From assembly GCA_964477295.1 (NCBI GenBank), contig CAYZEZ010000173.1:1-10774 (forward strand): 10,774 bases of DNA, written 5' to 3'. The stretch is from CAYZEZ01 sp964477295. Lineage in GTDB: Bacteria > Bacteroidota > Bacteroidia > Bacteroidales > SM23-62. Under the pieces are notes generated by a model that was given only the letters and a program-made list of their open reading frames with translations, had not been told where the DNA came from and ran no database searches. Of this stretch, positions 1-5,663 are shown one piece after another (positions within the stretch are counted from its first letter, which is position 1; the number at the start of each line of letters is the position of its first letter). Position numbers and translations under genes: made by a program.

Positions 1-1247
1 ATCCTTTTACAGGCTTCACAAAAACCTTCAGCCTCATTGCTTTTCATCCGGCAATCATAGGCAGGCCTGTATACTCCCTTCGATACGTAACCACCTCCCT
101 CAAAAACACCTGTCTTATCCAGGTATTCTGCTTCAACAGGTGTCGGGATGGGTGTATCCCCATCCACCAGGTCGGCCCACTTCGATTCAAAATCAACTAA
201 TGTAGTCAGGTTTGGCTCCCATGGCTCAACCGTAAGATCGAAAAAATCCTCATATGCGGTTGATGAGGAATAATACTCGTCTCCCAATCCTCCGAATCCA
301 TGTCCAAACTCATGCACCATCACAGTCGGGGAATAGGCATTGCCGCTTGAGCCTACACAATAATTATTATATACTCCACCACCACCATATTTTTTAGTAT
401 TTACCAGGATGAATATCTGGTCATATGGAACATTAGCCGCCACATCGCAGACCAGTGAAAAATCATATGTCATCAGGTAACGCTCCGAACCAAACGTATA
501 GAAATTGGTATTCATAATGGTATTTTTCCATATTCCATCACCCGGTATGTCTGTGCCTTCATCCACCGATTCAGAGAAGACTGCCCAGATATTAAACTTA
601 TCGCGAAACTCACCAAATGGCTCTTCCATAAATAAATGCTCTGAAAATTCCTTAACATCAGCCTCAAAATCACTCACCTGATCCAATGTATAACCTTCAG
701 CCACGAAAGCTACATCGATATGTTTTGCAGGATCTCCATTATCTAATACTTTTTTCACGGGAAAATCATAAGCCAGGTTCGATTCAATAAAAATACTTCC
801 TGGATCAATATTCATGGTAAAAACTTCAACAAACCGGTTTTTCTCGTCCCGGATGAAAAGCTTAAAAATCACTTCCTTCTTCGGAAAGGGGAATATAACA
901 GAACCACTCATACTCTTGTCTGTTACTTTTGACTCGGCAGTAGTTTGCCACTCTTCCCAGAGAGTAGAAAAACCTCTGGTAAAAATGAGTTTGTCCGATT
1001 CCTTATCTGTTATCCTCACCTGGAAATGCCCGAATCCCATTTGATCGACCAGGGTAGTCTTTGATCCACCCCACTGAGGCTCCTTCTTTATTTTATTAAA
1101 AAATACCCGGGTCGTCTTATGGTCGCCAGAATAAAACAGATCAACCCGCATCCGCTCCTGCGTGAACCACTCATCATATTTTATCTGCGAAAAAGCTGTA
1201 AAACAATTCGTTAGAGCTACGAACATAATCATATTCAATAATTTCAT
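1..1247 (-). CDS. Secreted M64-family (IgA peptidase-type) zinc metallopeptidase, 3'-truncated by window edge
   Basis: The reading frame starts at ATG 1247 and stays open to base 1 (415 codons visible). Residues 1-21 form a signal peptide ending ...TAFSQ, so the protein is exported. Residues about 22-150 resemble the beta-rich N-terminal domain that precedes M64 catalytic domains. The catalytic part carries HEFGH (His312, Glu313, His316) followed by GFGGLGDEYY, the typical M64 zinc-binding and active-site block. Cys399-Arg-Met401 may be the Met-turn region, and FCEACKR (Cys410, Cys413) is the usual end of the family, so probably only some 10-20 residues are missing. An AGGGA stretch lies just before the ATG, too close for ideal spacing; Met6 and Met8 are alternative starts. 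M64 is named for an IgA-cleaving clostridial enzyme, but substrates of most bacteroidetal members are unknown, so IgA cleavage should not be assumed. It is transcribed divergently from the channel gene next door. Family call is firm. Confidence 0.93.
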   Translation of the reverse strand, partial: MKLLNMIMFVALTNCFTAFSQIKYDEWFTQERMRVDLFYSGDHKTTRVFFNKIKKEPQWGGSKTTLVDQMGFGHFQVRITDKESDKLIFTRGFSTLWEEWQTTAESKVTDKSMSGSVIFPFPKKEVIFKLFIRDEKNRFVEVFTMNIDPGSIFIESNLAYDFPVKKVLDNGDPAKHIDVAFVAEGYTLDQVSDFEADVKEFSEHLFMEEPFGEFRDKFNIWAVFSESVDEGTDIPGDGIWKNTIMNTNFYTFGSERYLMTYDFSLVCDVAANVPYDQIFILVNTKKYGGGGVYNNYCVGSSGNAYSPTVMVHEFGHGFGGLGDEYYSSSTAYEDFFDLTVEPWEPNLTTLVDFESKWADLVDGDTPIPTPVEAEYLDKTGVFEGGGYVSKGVYRPAYDCRMKSNEAEGFCEACKR

Positions 1248-1347
1248 TTCCCTTGGATTTTATGGTAAGCAATGGTTAATTATTTATAAATTTAAACCCT
1301 CTTACCCTATTTTGCTGACTTAAATTTAATAATTATACGATTAGATA
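1248..1347. promoter_or_regulatory. Divergent intergenic region between peptidase and channel genes
   Basis: These 100 AT-rich bases must hold promoters for both flanking genes. On the minus strand TAAATTTA is a one-mismatch fit to the Bacteroidota -7 box TAnnTTTG. On the plus strand TTTG (1311-1314) followed 21 bases later by TACGATTA is a poor candidate. No convincing box pair or operator is visible, so the call rests on gene orientation alone. Confidence 0.35.
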
Positions 1348-2631
1348 ATGAATACGATTAATCGATTGATTGATAATATCTCGGATTTCTTCCTTTCAAC
1401 AGGACTTTCAGAAAATCTGACTAACCTGTTAATTACAATCCTGCTTACTATTATAGTAGCAGGACTTGCCATTTTAGCCGATATTATTGTCAGGAAAATC
1501 CTGGTTGCTTCCATTCGCCAGGTTTTTCTCAAAAGTAAATCTACCCGTGATGATATATTTGTGAAAAGGAAGGTATTCAGCAGGTTATCTCACGTGGTGC
1601 CGGCATTGGTCATTCTTTATACTGCTGATTTCATATTTGGCAATTATGAAAACTTCATCGAAATAGTTCGGTCAGGTTGCTATATCTATATCATTATTGT
1701 CATTCTGCTGGTGATCGACAGTTTTATTAATGCCCTGCATGAGATCTACCATACACTCCCCATATCTGAAAACAGGCCAATAAAAGGCTATGTGCAGGTA
1801 GTTAAAATATTTGTCTATTTTATTGCCATAATTATGATCCTTGCAGTCCTGTTTAATCAATCACCCAAAGGATTGCTGACTGGAATAAGTGCACTGGCTG
1901 CAGTATTGCTCCTGGTATTTAAAGATACTATATTGGGATTCGTTGCCAGTATCCAGCTCTCAGCCAATAACATGGTCAAACCCGGTGACTGGATCGAAAT
2001 GCCCAAATATGGGGCAGACGGAACCGTAACAGAGATTTCTCTCAATACGGTAAAGGTTCAGAACTGGGACAAAACCATATCAACCATACCCACTTATAAC
2101 CTGGTGTCGGATTCATTCACGAACTGGAAAGGTATGGAGGAATCAGGAGGAAGAAGGATAAAGCGGTCCATAAATATCGATATGCAAAGTGTGAAATTCT
2201 GCACCCCTGAAATGATTGTCCGGTTTAATAAGATCCAACGGCTACAGGAGTATATCCAGTATAAATCTAAAGAGATAGAAGACTATAACAAAGTAAATGA
2301 CATCGACGATTCGGTATTGGTTAACGGAAGAAGAATGACCAACCTTGGCATCTTCAGGGCATACATGGAACAATACCTGAAGAACCATCCGAAAATTCAC
2401 CAGGACATGACATTCCTGGTCAGGCATCTGCAACCCACCGAAAAAGGAATCCCTTTGCAGATCTATGTTTTCAGTAAGGACCAGGCATGGGCCAACTATG
2501 AAGCCATCCAGGCTGATATTTTTGACCACATCCTGGCTGTTATTCCGGAATTTGATCTCCGGGTCTTTCAGAATCCTTCCGGAGCCGATTTTAAGACCCT
2601 CGCAACCGGCGCCAGGGTAACGAACTCCTGA
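1348..2631 (+). CDS. MscS-family mechanosensitive ion channel, YbdG-like
   Basis: A 427-residue inner-membrane channel expected to open under membrane tension and relieve hypo-osmotic pressure. Five hydrophobic helices are visible at about residues 27-48, 79-97, 110-130, 148-168 and 175-204. The last is the pore-lining helix and runs into the MscS beta domain, with VKPGDWIEMP (210-219), GTVTEISLNTVKVQNWD and TIPTYNLVSDSFTNW (247-260). The C-terminal cytoplasmic part (about 270-427) holds RRIKRSINID and HPKIHQDMTFLVRHLQPTEKGIPLQIYVFS. The length and the RPIKGYVQ segment before helix 4 match the E. coli YbdG (MscM) type (415 residues) rather than the shorter MscS (286 residues). There is no Shine-Dalgarno sequence, as is usual in this phylum. 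The gene stands alone on its strand and is followed by 378 non-coding bases. Family assignment is secure; gating properties cannot be read from sequence. Confidence 0.94.
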   Translation: MNTINRLIDNISDFFLSTGLSENLTNLLITILLTIIVAGLAILADIIVRKILVASIRQVFLKSKSTRDDIFVKRKVFSRLSHVVPALVILYTADFIFGNYENFIEIVRSGCYIYIIIVILLVIDSFINALHEIYHTLPISENRPIKGYVQVVKIFVYFIAIIMILAVLFNQSPKGLLTGISALAAVLLLVFKDTILGFVASIQLSANNMVKPGDWIEMPKYGADGTVTEISLNTVKVQNWDKTISTIPTYNLVSDSFTNWKGMEESGGRRIKRSINIDMQSVKFCTPEMIVRFNKIQRLQEYIQYKSKEIEDYNKVNDIDDSVLVNGRRMTNLGIFRAYMEQYLKNHPKIHQDMTFLVRHLQPTEKGIPLQIYVFSKDQAWANYEAIQADIFDHILAVIPEFDLRVFQNPSGADFKTLATGARVTNS

Positions 2632-2639
2632 GTTCGATT

Positions 2640-2693
2640 GAGCCAAACTGTAAAACGGGTCGGACTAAGCCAAATTGGAATAATGACCCGGTT
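2640..2693. repeat. Two imperfect 27-base direct units after the channel gene
   Basis: AGCCAAAYTG occurs at 2641-2650 and again at 2668-2677, and the two 27-base units agree at about 16 of 27 positions. CGGGTC (2656-2661) and GACCCG (2685-2690) form a 6-bp inverted repeat across a 23-base loop, which could be a weak end-of-transcript hairpin for the channel gene. No T-tract follows. The signal is modest. Confidence 0.3.
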
Positions 2694-2785
2694 AAACCTA
2701 AATCCATAGCTATTCAACAAAAGCTGACTACATAGCTTTCATGCATAACCAATGCGCCATCAAGATTAAGATAGATAAAATGGAA

Positions 2786-2822
2786 GAACCGCAGAGTCGC
2801 TACCACACGTCCTCTGCGGTTT
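2786..2822. repeat. Perfect 10-bp inverted repeat (stem-loop) between channel and lrp genes
   Basis: AACCGCAGAG (2787-2796) pairs perfectly with CTCTGCGGTT (2812-2821) around a 15-base loop, and G2786 can wobble-pair with T2822. It is GC-rich in an AT-rich setting. No T-run follows on either strand (TTTAATG on plus, CTTCCATTTTATC on minus), so it is not a textbook intrinsic terminator, although it could still end the channel transcript. It may instead be a copy of a dispersed intergenic palindrome. Structure certain, function uncertain. Confidence 0.6.
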
Positions 2823-2924
2823 AATGATTAAAAGTATAGAATCACACGGGATCCCAACTTTGTTACTAACTAAAACCTTATCAAAAATATTAAACTGTTA
2901 CTTAATATCAAAGTTATTAAAAGA

Positions 2925-2932
2925 TATATTTG
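2925..2932 (+). promoter_or_regulatory. Candidate -7 box of the lrp-type gene
   Basis: TATATTTG followed by CA is a perfect match to the Bacteroidota -7 consensus TAnnTTTG and would give a leader of roughly 70 bases. No good -33 TTTG lies the right distance upstream. Alternatively the TTTG here (2929-2932) may be the -33 element of a second promoter whose -7 is the imperfect TATAATTTG at 2951-2959, with a leader of about 45 bases. The sequence alone does not decide between them. Confidence 0.45.
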
Positions 2933-2951
2933 CAATCTTTTTTAATTATTT

Positions 2952-2991
2952 ATAATTTGTAACTTTACAGGGTAAATTATTTACAAATTAT
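2952..2991. promoter_or_regulatory. Nested palindrome array, candidate operator upstream of lrp gene
   Basis: An outer perfect 11-bp inverted repeat, ATAATTTGTAA (2952-2962) with TTACAAATTAT (2981-2991), encloses two smaller palindromes: TGTAA-CT-TTACA (2958-2969) and GTAAAT-T-ATTTAC (2972-2984). Recurring GTAA/TTAC half-sites next to a dimeric or octameric Lrp-family gene suggest an autoregulatory operator. This is inferred from position and symmetry; AT-rich DNA makes some symmetry by chance. Confidence 0.5.
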
Positions 2992-3009
2992 TAATTTTTA
3001 TATATACAA

Positions 3010-3474
3010 ATGGAAGAAAACTTTCAGATTGATAGTTTAGACAGGAAAATATTATCGCTGATCACTACTAATGCAAGGATACCATACCTTGAAGTGGCCA
3101 GGGAGTGCAATGTATCTGGTGCCGCCATTCATCAAAGAATTCAAAAGTTGACAAAGCTGGGAGTTATCACAGGATCTAAATTTACAATTGAACCAAAGAA
3201 GATTGGCTTTAAAACCTGTGCTTATATGGGTATTTTCCTTGATAAGGCCAGCCTGTATAAAGATGTGCTGGAAAGTTTGCAAAAGATTCCTGAAATAACC
3301 CAGTGCCACTACACCACCGGGAACTATTCCATTTTTGTCAAAATATATACCCGCGATAATGAGCATCTGAAAAAGGTATTAACCGATAAATTACAATCAA
3401 TACCGGGGATAGCCAGGACAGAAACTTTCATTTCACTTGAAGAAGGATTTAACCGGGCATTGCCCATCGAATGA
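3010..3474 (+). CDS. Lrp/AsnC-family transcriptional regulator
   Basis: A 154-residue DNA-binding regulator of the feast/famine family, which typically senses amino acids or related metabolites and forms dimers and higher oligomers. Residues about 8-56 are the AsnC-type winged helix-turn-helix: LDRKILSLITTNARIPYLEVA, then the recognition helix region VSGAAIHQRIQKLTKLGVI. Residues about 67-148 form the RAM ligand-binding domain, with the characteristic TTGNYSIFVKI (Gly104-Asn-Tyr106) in place of the usual G(D/N)YD turn. Length is normal for the family (E. coli Lrp has 164 residues). No Shine-Dalgarno is present; the ATG is the first in-frame one after the AT-rich leader and puts the helix-turn-helix in its usual N-terminal position. 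The upstream palindromes suggest self-regulation. Its stop codon abuts that of the convergent rlmB. The ligand cannot be predicted. Confidence 0.93.
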   Translation: MEENFQIDSLDRKILSLITTNARIPYLEVARECNVSGAAIHQRIQKLTKLGVITGSKFTIEPKKIGFKTCAYMGIFLDKASLYKDVLESLQKIPEITQCHYTTGNYSIFVKIYTRDNEHLKKVLTDKLQSIPGIARTETFISLEEGFNRALPIE

Positions 3475-4218
3475 TCATCCTGATATCTGTCGTTGCCTGA
3501 TTACCTCAAAGATCAACACAGCTGCAGCTGCACTTACATTAAGTGAGGATATATGTCCATAGACCGGGATTTTTATCAGGTCATGGCAAACCTCGAGCAA
3601 CCCTTCAGATATACCTCTATCTTCAGCCCCCAGGATAAGAGCAGTGGGACCGTTAAGTGGAACCTGATGGTACAAAGAGGTTGCTCTTTCGCTTGCCCCA
3701 AATATTCTTATACCACAGTCTTTCAGATACTTAACTGTTTTTACTAAATTATCACTACGACAAACAGGTAAAGTATTCAGGGCTCCCGCAGATGTTTTAA
3801 TGGTATCGGCATTGATCTGCGCAGAACCTGTCGTTGGGAGGATAAGTGCATGTACCGAGGCGCAGGATGCGGTGCGTGCAACAGCACCCAGGTTCCCGAC
3901 ATCAGTCACGCTATCAAGGATAACAAAAAGAGGTAATTCACCCGACTCAAAAACTACAGGCACGATATTCTCGATGGGCTGATAAATAATTGAAGAGATA
4001 TGTGCAATGACACCCTGATGGTTTTTCCTGGTTATCCTGTTCAGTTTTTCAATGGGAACAAACTGGTAAGGGATGCCACTTTTTCTAAGCAATTGGAATA
4101 GCTCCTGGAACAGGTCGCCTTTAAGATCTTTCTTAATAAAGACTTTCTCGATCTCCCTGCCTGCATGGATGGCTTCCATCAGAGGCCGGATCCCATATAT
4201 TAATTGATTTGATTTCAA
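3475..4218 (-). CDS. rlmB: TrmH-family 23S rRNA (guanosine-2'-O)-methyltransferase RlmB, TTG start
   Basis: Predicted SPOUT enzyme that 2'-O-methylates G2251 in the peptidyl-transferase P loop of 23S rRNA using S-adenosylmethionine. I place the start at TTG 4218, giving 247 residues, the usual RlmB length. It begins MKSNQLIYGIRPLMEAIHAG, the conserved N-terminal substrate-binding domain. NHQGV (66-70) is the family linker motif. Catalytic motif 1 is DSVTDVGNLGAVARTA (from Asp102; Asn109, Arg115), motif 2 is LILGAEDRGIS (around 195-204), and motif 3 is IPVYGHISSLNVSAAAAV (around 217-234), forming the trefoil knot. The nearest in-frame ATG (4452) would add 78 residues read through the upstream lipoprotein gene in another frame and unlike any RlmB, so it is rejected. 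The gene lies 46 bases behind the GWxTD gene, with a palindromic element between, and may share its transcript. RlmB function is likely; another TrmH-group role is the alternative. Confidence 0.9.
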   Translation of the reverse strand: MKSNQLIYGIRPLMEAIHAGREIEKVFIKKDLKGDLFQELFQLLRKSGIPYQFVPIEKLNRITRKNHQGVIAHISSIIYQPIENIVPVVFESGELPLFVILDSVTDVGNLGAVARTASCASVHALILPTTGSAQINADTIKTSAGALNTLPVCRSDNLVKTVKYLKDCGIRIFGASERATSLYHQVPLNGPTALILGAEDRGISEGLLEVCHDLIKIPVYGHISSLNVSAAAAVLIFEVIRQRQISG

Positions 4219-4235
4219 TGGTTGTTTTATTATAT

Positions 4236-4260
4236 CCGTCCGCCAAAGCAGACGGCAATT
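4236..4260 (-). repeat. REP-like palindromic element, copy A
   Basis: This 25-base element reads AATTGCCGTC then TGCTTTGGCG then GACGG on the minus strand. Bases 6-13 pair with 18-25 (seven Watson-Crick pairs and one T-G) around a TTTG loop. It lies between the stop of the lipoprotein gene and the rlmB start. It has the same length and frame as copy B, with 19 of 25 bases identical. No T-tract follows, so it is not a standard terminator. Confidence 0.6.
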
Positions 4261-4264
4261 GATC

Positions 4265-5548
4265 TCAGCTATTATCAGAGTAAAAAACCTTACCTCTTCT
4301 CCAGTCCCTGACGGCCTCCATCCACATGGAATTAACAAAATTTCGCTCAAGTGTAAAATCATTGTCCGAATAAGGTGTGGCATATCTTGAAAATGTAAAC
4401 CTGAGTGGTTCCTTTCCTTTCTTCCGGTAATATGTCCAGGTCTCTGTACCATCCACTTTTGTAAGCTTATTCGGAGGCCCGTAAATAATGAACATCATTC
4501 CGCGGTCTGTCTTCCATCCCTCTTTATAGGAAGTAAAATAATAGTTGGCAAAAAAGACGCGGTTGTAATAGATCCTTATCAGTTCACGGGCTTTTGAAGC
4601 ATTGCCGGCTGATTGTAACCAGAAATTGTCAACCGCCAGCTTTTTATTTGTTTGCTGGATGAGTTCATTAAACTCTGCCGAAGATGACAGGTAAGCCAGG
4701 GGGCCAATCATATCTTCTGTAGTGGTTATACGCGGAAAAGTCTCACCAAAATTATACAACGTCAATCCATCCGGTTGCTTCAAATCGGTCTGTATATGAT
4801 ACATCCCGGGATTTGGCAACATGTATTTCAACGTGTCGCTGTATTTATATGCATAGATGCTGTCGGGAATGAAGTCGGGCCGGGGGGAAATAAGGTTAGT
4901 TACCGGAGGACGAGGAAGAGGGAAATCATTGATAAAAAACCTGATATACACCGAATCAATATTCCTTCCTGCATATTCGAATGTAAAAGTCTCATTTGAA
5001 TGAAAAACCCGGTCAAATATCGGATAGCCTGTCTCGGCAGATATAATCCTGAAATTCTGTGCCGTGTTAATCGACAGTTTATCCACGATTTTATAATTGA
5101 TTGTTCCCTTCTTCCTCAACAGGTCCGTTGTATATAACTTCAATGAATATACTTTTCCAGGTTCTGCCTTGATGGGAAAGGATGTTAAAAACACATCCCT
5201 TATATCAGCTTTTTTCAATGTATATTCTACTGTAGCACTGTCGGCAATCTCCTGCTGATGCACACCTCCCTGGATCTCATTGAGTTCGTAATTAAACCTG
5301 ACCTTTGCCTGGTAGGTACCCTCCCTGTTTGCCTGGTTGAATAACAACTCTACCACAAATAGCTTAATATATATCCTGGATGTGTTTGCCGATTCATGAT
5401 ATACCAGTACCTCCGGATGCAAATTGGTTTTGGAGGGATTATAAATAAACGACATGTTTGATGCGCTCGGCAAAACAGTCTTTGGAGGCGGGGATGAACA
5501 GGCTCCGAGGAAAAAGATCAGGATAATATAGAATGGATACTTGGACAT
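4265..5548 (-). CDS. GWxTD-domain lipoprotein
   Basis: A 427-residue predicted lipoprotein of the bacteroidetal GWxTD-domain family, whose biochemical role is not established. I choose ATG 5548 because it begins a classic lipoprotein signal, MSKYPFYIILIFFLGAC, with the lipobox LGAC and Cys17 as the lipidated residue. The in-frame ATG at 5623 would bury the signal behind 25 residues and read through a palindromic repeat. After a short Ser/Pro-rich tether, residues about 30-290 look like extracytoplasmic beta-sandwich material, and residues about 300-410 hold the GWxTD domain with GWKTDRGMMFIIYGPP (344-359). Sorting to the outer membrane is likely but not shown; no acidic surface-export signal follows Cys17. 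A perfect -7 box lies 8 bases upstream. The gene sits between the ABC-F gene and rlmB on the same strand and is bracketed by palindromic elements A and B. Confidence 0.88.
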   Translation of the reverse strand: MSKYPFYIILIFFLGACSSPPPKTVLPSASNMSFIYNPSKTNLHPEVLVYHESANTSRIYIKLFVVELLFNQANREGTYQAKVRFNYELNEIQGGVHQQEIADSATVEYTLKKADIRDVFLTSFPIKAEPGKVYSLKLYTTDLLRKKGTINYKIVDKLSINTAQNFRIISAETGYPIFDRVFHSNETFTFEYAGRNIDSVYIRFFINDFPLPRPPVTNLISPRPDFIPDSIYAYKYSDTLKYMLPNPGMYHIQTDLKQPDGLTLYNFGETFPRITTTEDMIGPLAYLSSSAEFNELIQQTNKKLAVDNFWLQSAGNASKARELIRIYYNRVFFANYYFTSYKEGWKTDRGMMFIIYGPPNKLTKVDGTETWTYYRKKGKEPLRFTFSRYATPYSDNDFTLERNFVNSMWMEAVRDWRRGKVFYSDNS

Positions 5549-5556
5549 TTTATATA

Positions 5557-5564
5557 CAAAGGTA
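5557..5564 (-). promoter_or_regulatory. Candidate -7 box of the GWxTD lipoprotein gene
   Basis: On the minus strand TACCTTTG matches the Bacteroidota consensus TAnnTTTG exactly. Only eight bases separate it from the chosen ATG, so transcription would begin almost at the start codon. No clear -33 TTTG is seen; its expected place falls inside palindromic element B. Confidence 0.45.
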
Positions 5565-5566
5565 AT

Positions 5567-5591
5567 AATTGCCGTTGGTTTTAACCGACGG
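5567..5591 (+). repeat. REP-like palindromic element, copy B
   Basis: Reads AATTGCCGTT then GGTTTTAACC then GACGG on the plus strand. Bases 6-13 pair with 18-25 (seven Watson-Crick pairs and one T-G) around a TTTA loop. The stem differs from copy A at four or more positions yet still pairs, the pattern expected of a structure under selection or of a REP family. It lies immediately upstream of the lipoprotein -7 box. Confidence 0.6.
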
Positions 5592-5632
5592 TTATTTAGG
5601 GCTGGAACCCGTTTAGTCTGCAAGATCCCGAT

Positions 5633-5657
5633 CCGTTGGCTGAGGCCCTCTGCAATT
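5633..5657 (-). repeat. Degenerate REP-like element, copy C
   Basis: On the minus strand it reads AATTGCAGAG then GGCCTCAGCC then AACGG, the same 25-base length and the same AATTGC...ACGG frame as copies A and B (about 16 of 25 bases shared with each). Only five of eight stem positions pair, so it would be a decayed copy. It starts 6 bases after the ABC-F stop codon and faces copy B in opposite orientation, 41 bases away. Confidence 0.4.
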
Positions 5658-5663
5658 GATGCG

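Larger units (their letters stand above)
2632..3009. other. 378-base non-coding region between channel and lrp genes
   Basis: No credible gene is seen on either strand. From left to right it holds weak direct units (2640-2693), featureless sequence to about 2785, the 10-bp stem-loop (2786-2822), AT-rich sequence with a TATATTTG box (2925-2932), and a nested palindrome array (2952-2991) leading to the lrp start codon. I see no tRNA, riboswitch or small ORF with coding character. Confidence 0.7.

Noticed and set aside
1311..1343. TTTG ... TACGATTA promoter pair for the channel gene
   Set aside because: The -7 candidate mismatches the consensus at two positions and would put transcription start at or beyond the ATG.
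2242..2646. Minus-strand open frame of 134 residues
   Set aside because: It lies opposite the C-terminal domain of the channel gene, has no recognisable domain and no start signals.
4236..4260. Intrinsic terminator between lipoprotein and rlmB genes
   Set aside because: The stem is good, but the bases after it on the transcribed strand are ATATAATAAAA, not a T-tract, and a matching element occurs upstream of the lipoprotein gene where a terminator in that orientation makes less sense.
4219..4452. Upstream extension of rlmB to the ATG at 4452 (78 more residues)
   Set aside because: The added residues are read in another frame of the well-supported lipoprotein gene, resemble no RlmB N terminus, and the conserved domain starts just after TTG 4218.
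5549..5623. Longer lipoprotein start at ATG 5623
   Set aside because: It would place 25 residues before a clear lipoprotein signal peptide and translate through the palindromic element B and the -7 box.
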